DNA of 64,000 bases, from positions 124,001 through 188,000 of the forward strand of contig LXQI01000008.1 in NCBI GenBank assembly GCA_001683845.1, in the 5' to 3' direction. A program made the position numbers and the translations under genes. Below are positions 62,867 through 64,000 of the stretch, one piece after another. Origin of the DNA: Erythrobacter sp. ANT-B3C2. Its GTDB lineage: Bacteria; Pseudomonadota; Alphaproteobacteria; Sphingomonadales; Sphingomonadaceae. A model generated the notes under the pieces. That model was not told where the DNA came from. It was given only the letters and a program-made list of their open reading frames with translations, and did not search any database. Position 1 is the stretch's first letter. Each line of letters begins with the position of its first letter.

Positions 62867-62905
62867 GGCACGGCGGCGCGCTGCGGGACAAGCGGATCGC
62901 GCTGA

Positions 62906-63793
62906 CTACAGGCGCGGGCGGACCAGCAGCGGCTTGAACAGGCCGACACTGGGGCGCACGATGATCACCAGCACGCCGCTCGCCGCAATGCCCGCGCCGA
63001 TCAGCAGCGTGGCGCTCACCTCGTCCCCGGTGATCGCCGCGCCGGCGGCGATGGTGAACACCGGCGTCATCAGCGTCAGCGGAGCGATCAAATTGGCGTC
63101 GTGCTGCTGCAGCAGGCGGAAATAGAGCGTGTGCGCGCCCAGCGAGACCACCAGCCCGCTGAACCCCACCGCCGCCACCAGCCACCAGCCCGCGGCCAGT
63201 GCGGCCCCGGCCTGTCCGCTCTCCAGCCCGGCGCTCAGCGGCACCAGCACCAGCGTGGAGCCGAACGCGGCCCAGGCCTGCAGCCGCAGCGGCTCTAGCG
63301 GCAATTGCTTGATGAACACCGAGCCCAACGCCCCGATCACCGCCGAGGCGAACACCAGCAGCAGCCCGCCCCCGGCCGACCAGCCCGCCGGATCGGCAAT
63401 CGCCACCAGCACGCCAGCAAAGGTGAGCGCGATGCCCAGCGCCCGGCGCCAGCGGACCTTTTCGCCCAGGATCAGGATGGCGAACAGCACGGTCAGTGGC
63501 GCCCCCGACAGGCTGATCACCGCCGAGGAGGAGGGGCTCGCCACCGTTAGCCCGGCGAACAGCAGCGCGAACGAGCCACCGGACACCGCGAAGGTGACCG
63601 CCAGCACCTTGGGCAGCCCCTGGGGGATCGGCCGCAGCCACGCCAGCAGCACCAGCAGCACCACGCCCGCGCGCATCGCCGCATAGGCCAGCGGCGGCAC
63701 GGCGAGCGTGTCCACCACCAGCCGGCTGACCACCACGTTCAGCGCCCACACGGCGCAGATCATGGCGAGGAGAAGGAAACTGCGCAGCGGCAT
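62906..63793 (-). CDS. EamA/DMT family transporter
   Basis: 295 residues with ten predicted membrane helices in two EamA repeats (AVWALNVVVSRLVV; ALLFAGLTVASPSSSAVISLSGAPLTVL; LIAPLTLMTPVFTIAAGAAITGDE). Drug/metabolite exporter of unknown substrate. ATG 63793 begins MPLRSFLLLAMICA. It follows a partial gene by 9 bases and precedes pyrC. Confidence 0.9.
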   Translation of the reverse strand: MPLRSFLLLAMICAVWALNVVVSRLVVDTLAVPPLAYAAMRAGVVLLVLLAWLRPIPQGLPKVLAVTFAVSGGSFALLFAGLTVASPSSSAVISLSGAPLTVLFAILILGEKVRWRRALGIALTFAGVLVAIADPAGWSAGGGLLLVFASAVIGALGSVFIKQLPLEPLRLQAWAAFGSTLVLVPLSAGLESGQAGAALAAGWWLVAAVGFSGLVVSLGAHTLYFRLLQQHDANLIAPLTLMTPVFTIAAGAAITGDEVSATLLIGAGIAASGVLVIIVRPSVGLFKPLLVRPRL

Positions 63794-63802
63794 GGCGCGC
63801 GC

Positions 63803-64000
63803 CTAGGCAGCTTGCCGCCCGGTCTCAAGTGGAAGCTCGGGGAGCGCCGCGCCGAGGGGGTACTTGCCTTCTCGACACGCGGAGGCCACCTGTTGGCGGA
63901 CATGGCACACGAACGGCTGTTCTCCCGCGCTTTGGTGCGCATCGCCGCGCAGGATGGCGCGGGCGGTGAGCGCGGCGACGATCCCGCCGCCTTCCTGCAG
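63803..64000 (-). CDS. 3' end of an unidentified gene
   Basis: An open minus-strand frame of 65 codons runs off the window edge and stops 9 bases before the EamA start, with sequence GGIVAALTARAILRGDAHQ and GEQPFVCHVRQQVASACREG. The tight spacing and GC-rich third positions support a real gene in an operon with EamA and pyrC. Family not recognised. A plus-strand frame from TTG 63895 (ADMAHERLF) with GGAGG at good spacing competes for the same DNA. Confidence 0.45.
   Translation of the reverse strand: MQEGGGIVAALTARAILRGDAHQSAGEQPFVCHVRQQVASACREGKYPLGAALPELPLETGRQAA

Noticed and set aside
63895-64000. Plus-strand gene start at the window edge
   Set aside because: The minus-strand frame fits an operon with EamA (9-bp spacing); the plus-strand start cannot be supported in the bases visible.

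Overview
The window is a GC-rich chromosomal segment from an alphaproteobacterium, most likely a member of the Sphingomonadales close to Erythrobacteraceae. The assignment rests on gene content and order (tsaB-rimI-mucR-fur-acyltransferase-miaB-phoH-ybeY-corC, a plant-type glutamate-cysteine ligase, class II DAHP synthase, DUF1489, a sphingomonad-style small zinc-ribbon protein), not on a marker-gene comparison. Most of it is housekeeping DNA. Long open frames antisense to real genes are common because of the GC content and were left out.

Layout. 1-4.9 kb: two tandem paralogous lipoproteins, a short leader-like ORF with an extreme Shine-Dalgarno sequence, ilvE, a type IB topoisomerase, a YghU-type glutathione transferase and tRNA-Gln(UUG). 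4.9-11.1 kb: an accessory patch of partly lower GC after the tRNA, with a Crp/Fnr regulator behind an FNR-like box, a DUF6894 protein, a BLUF blue-light sensor, a Tat-exported PhoX phosphatase, and several gene fossils (exonuclease, histidine kinase, MFS transporter). 11.1-19.5 kb: HNH protein, a four-PAS hybrid histidine kinase, an LDH-like dehydrogenase, envelope proteins including an L,D-transpeptidase, and an amidohydrolase. 19.7-28.2 kb (mostly minus strand): retropepsin-like protease, an ergothioneine operon (egtB-egtD) coupled through an unusual 32-bp tandem repeat to a DUF5996 gene, class II DAHP synthase and an M16 protease.

28.3-36.6 kb: a plus-strand block for Fe-S delivery, tRNA modification (tsaB, miaB), ribosome maturation (ybeY), and regulation (mucR, fur). 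36.7-43.8 kb: LysR regulator, cyclophilin, MgtE, glycosyltransferase, serine hydrolase. 43.8-50.4 kb: mutY, a DUF721/DciA-like gene, two DsbA-like thiol oxidoreductases and smc. 50.4-58.1 kb: gshA, rsmE, ubiA, bamB with its TPR partner, a glycosyltransferase and an alpha/beta hydrolase. 58.2-64 kb: selO, astD, glycine-zipper protein, pyrC, an EamA transporter and the 3' end of one more gene.

Functional links: gshA and egtB/egtD together suggest a two-thiol redox economy. NfuA, Fur and MiaB tie iron supply to tRNA modification. BamB, its TPR partner, the L,D-transpeptidase, the lipoproteins and the DsbA-like proteins serve envelope biogenesis. The most unusual signals are the leader ORF near 1.25 kb, the overlapping mini-ORF repeat at 21.34-21.40 kb, and the BLUF/Crp-Fnr patch behind tRNA-Gln. 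I saw no CRISPR array, integrase, transposase or rRNA.
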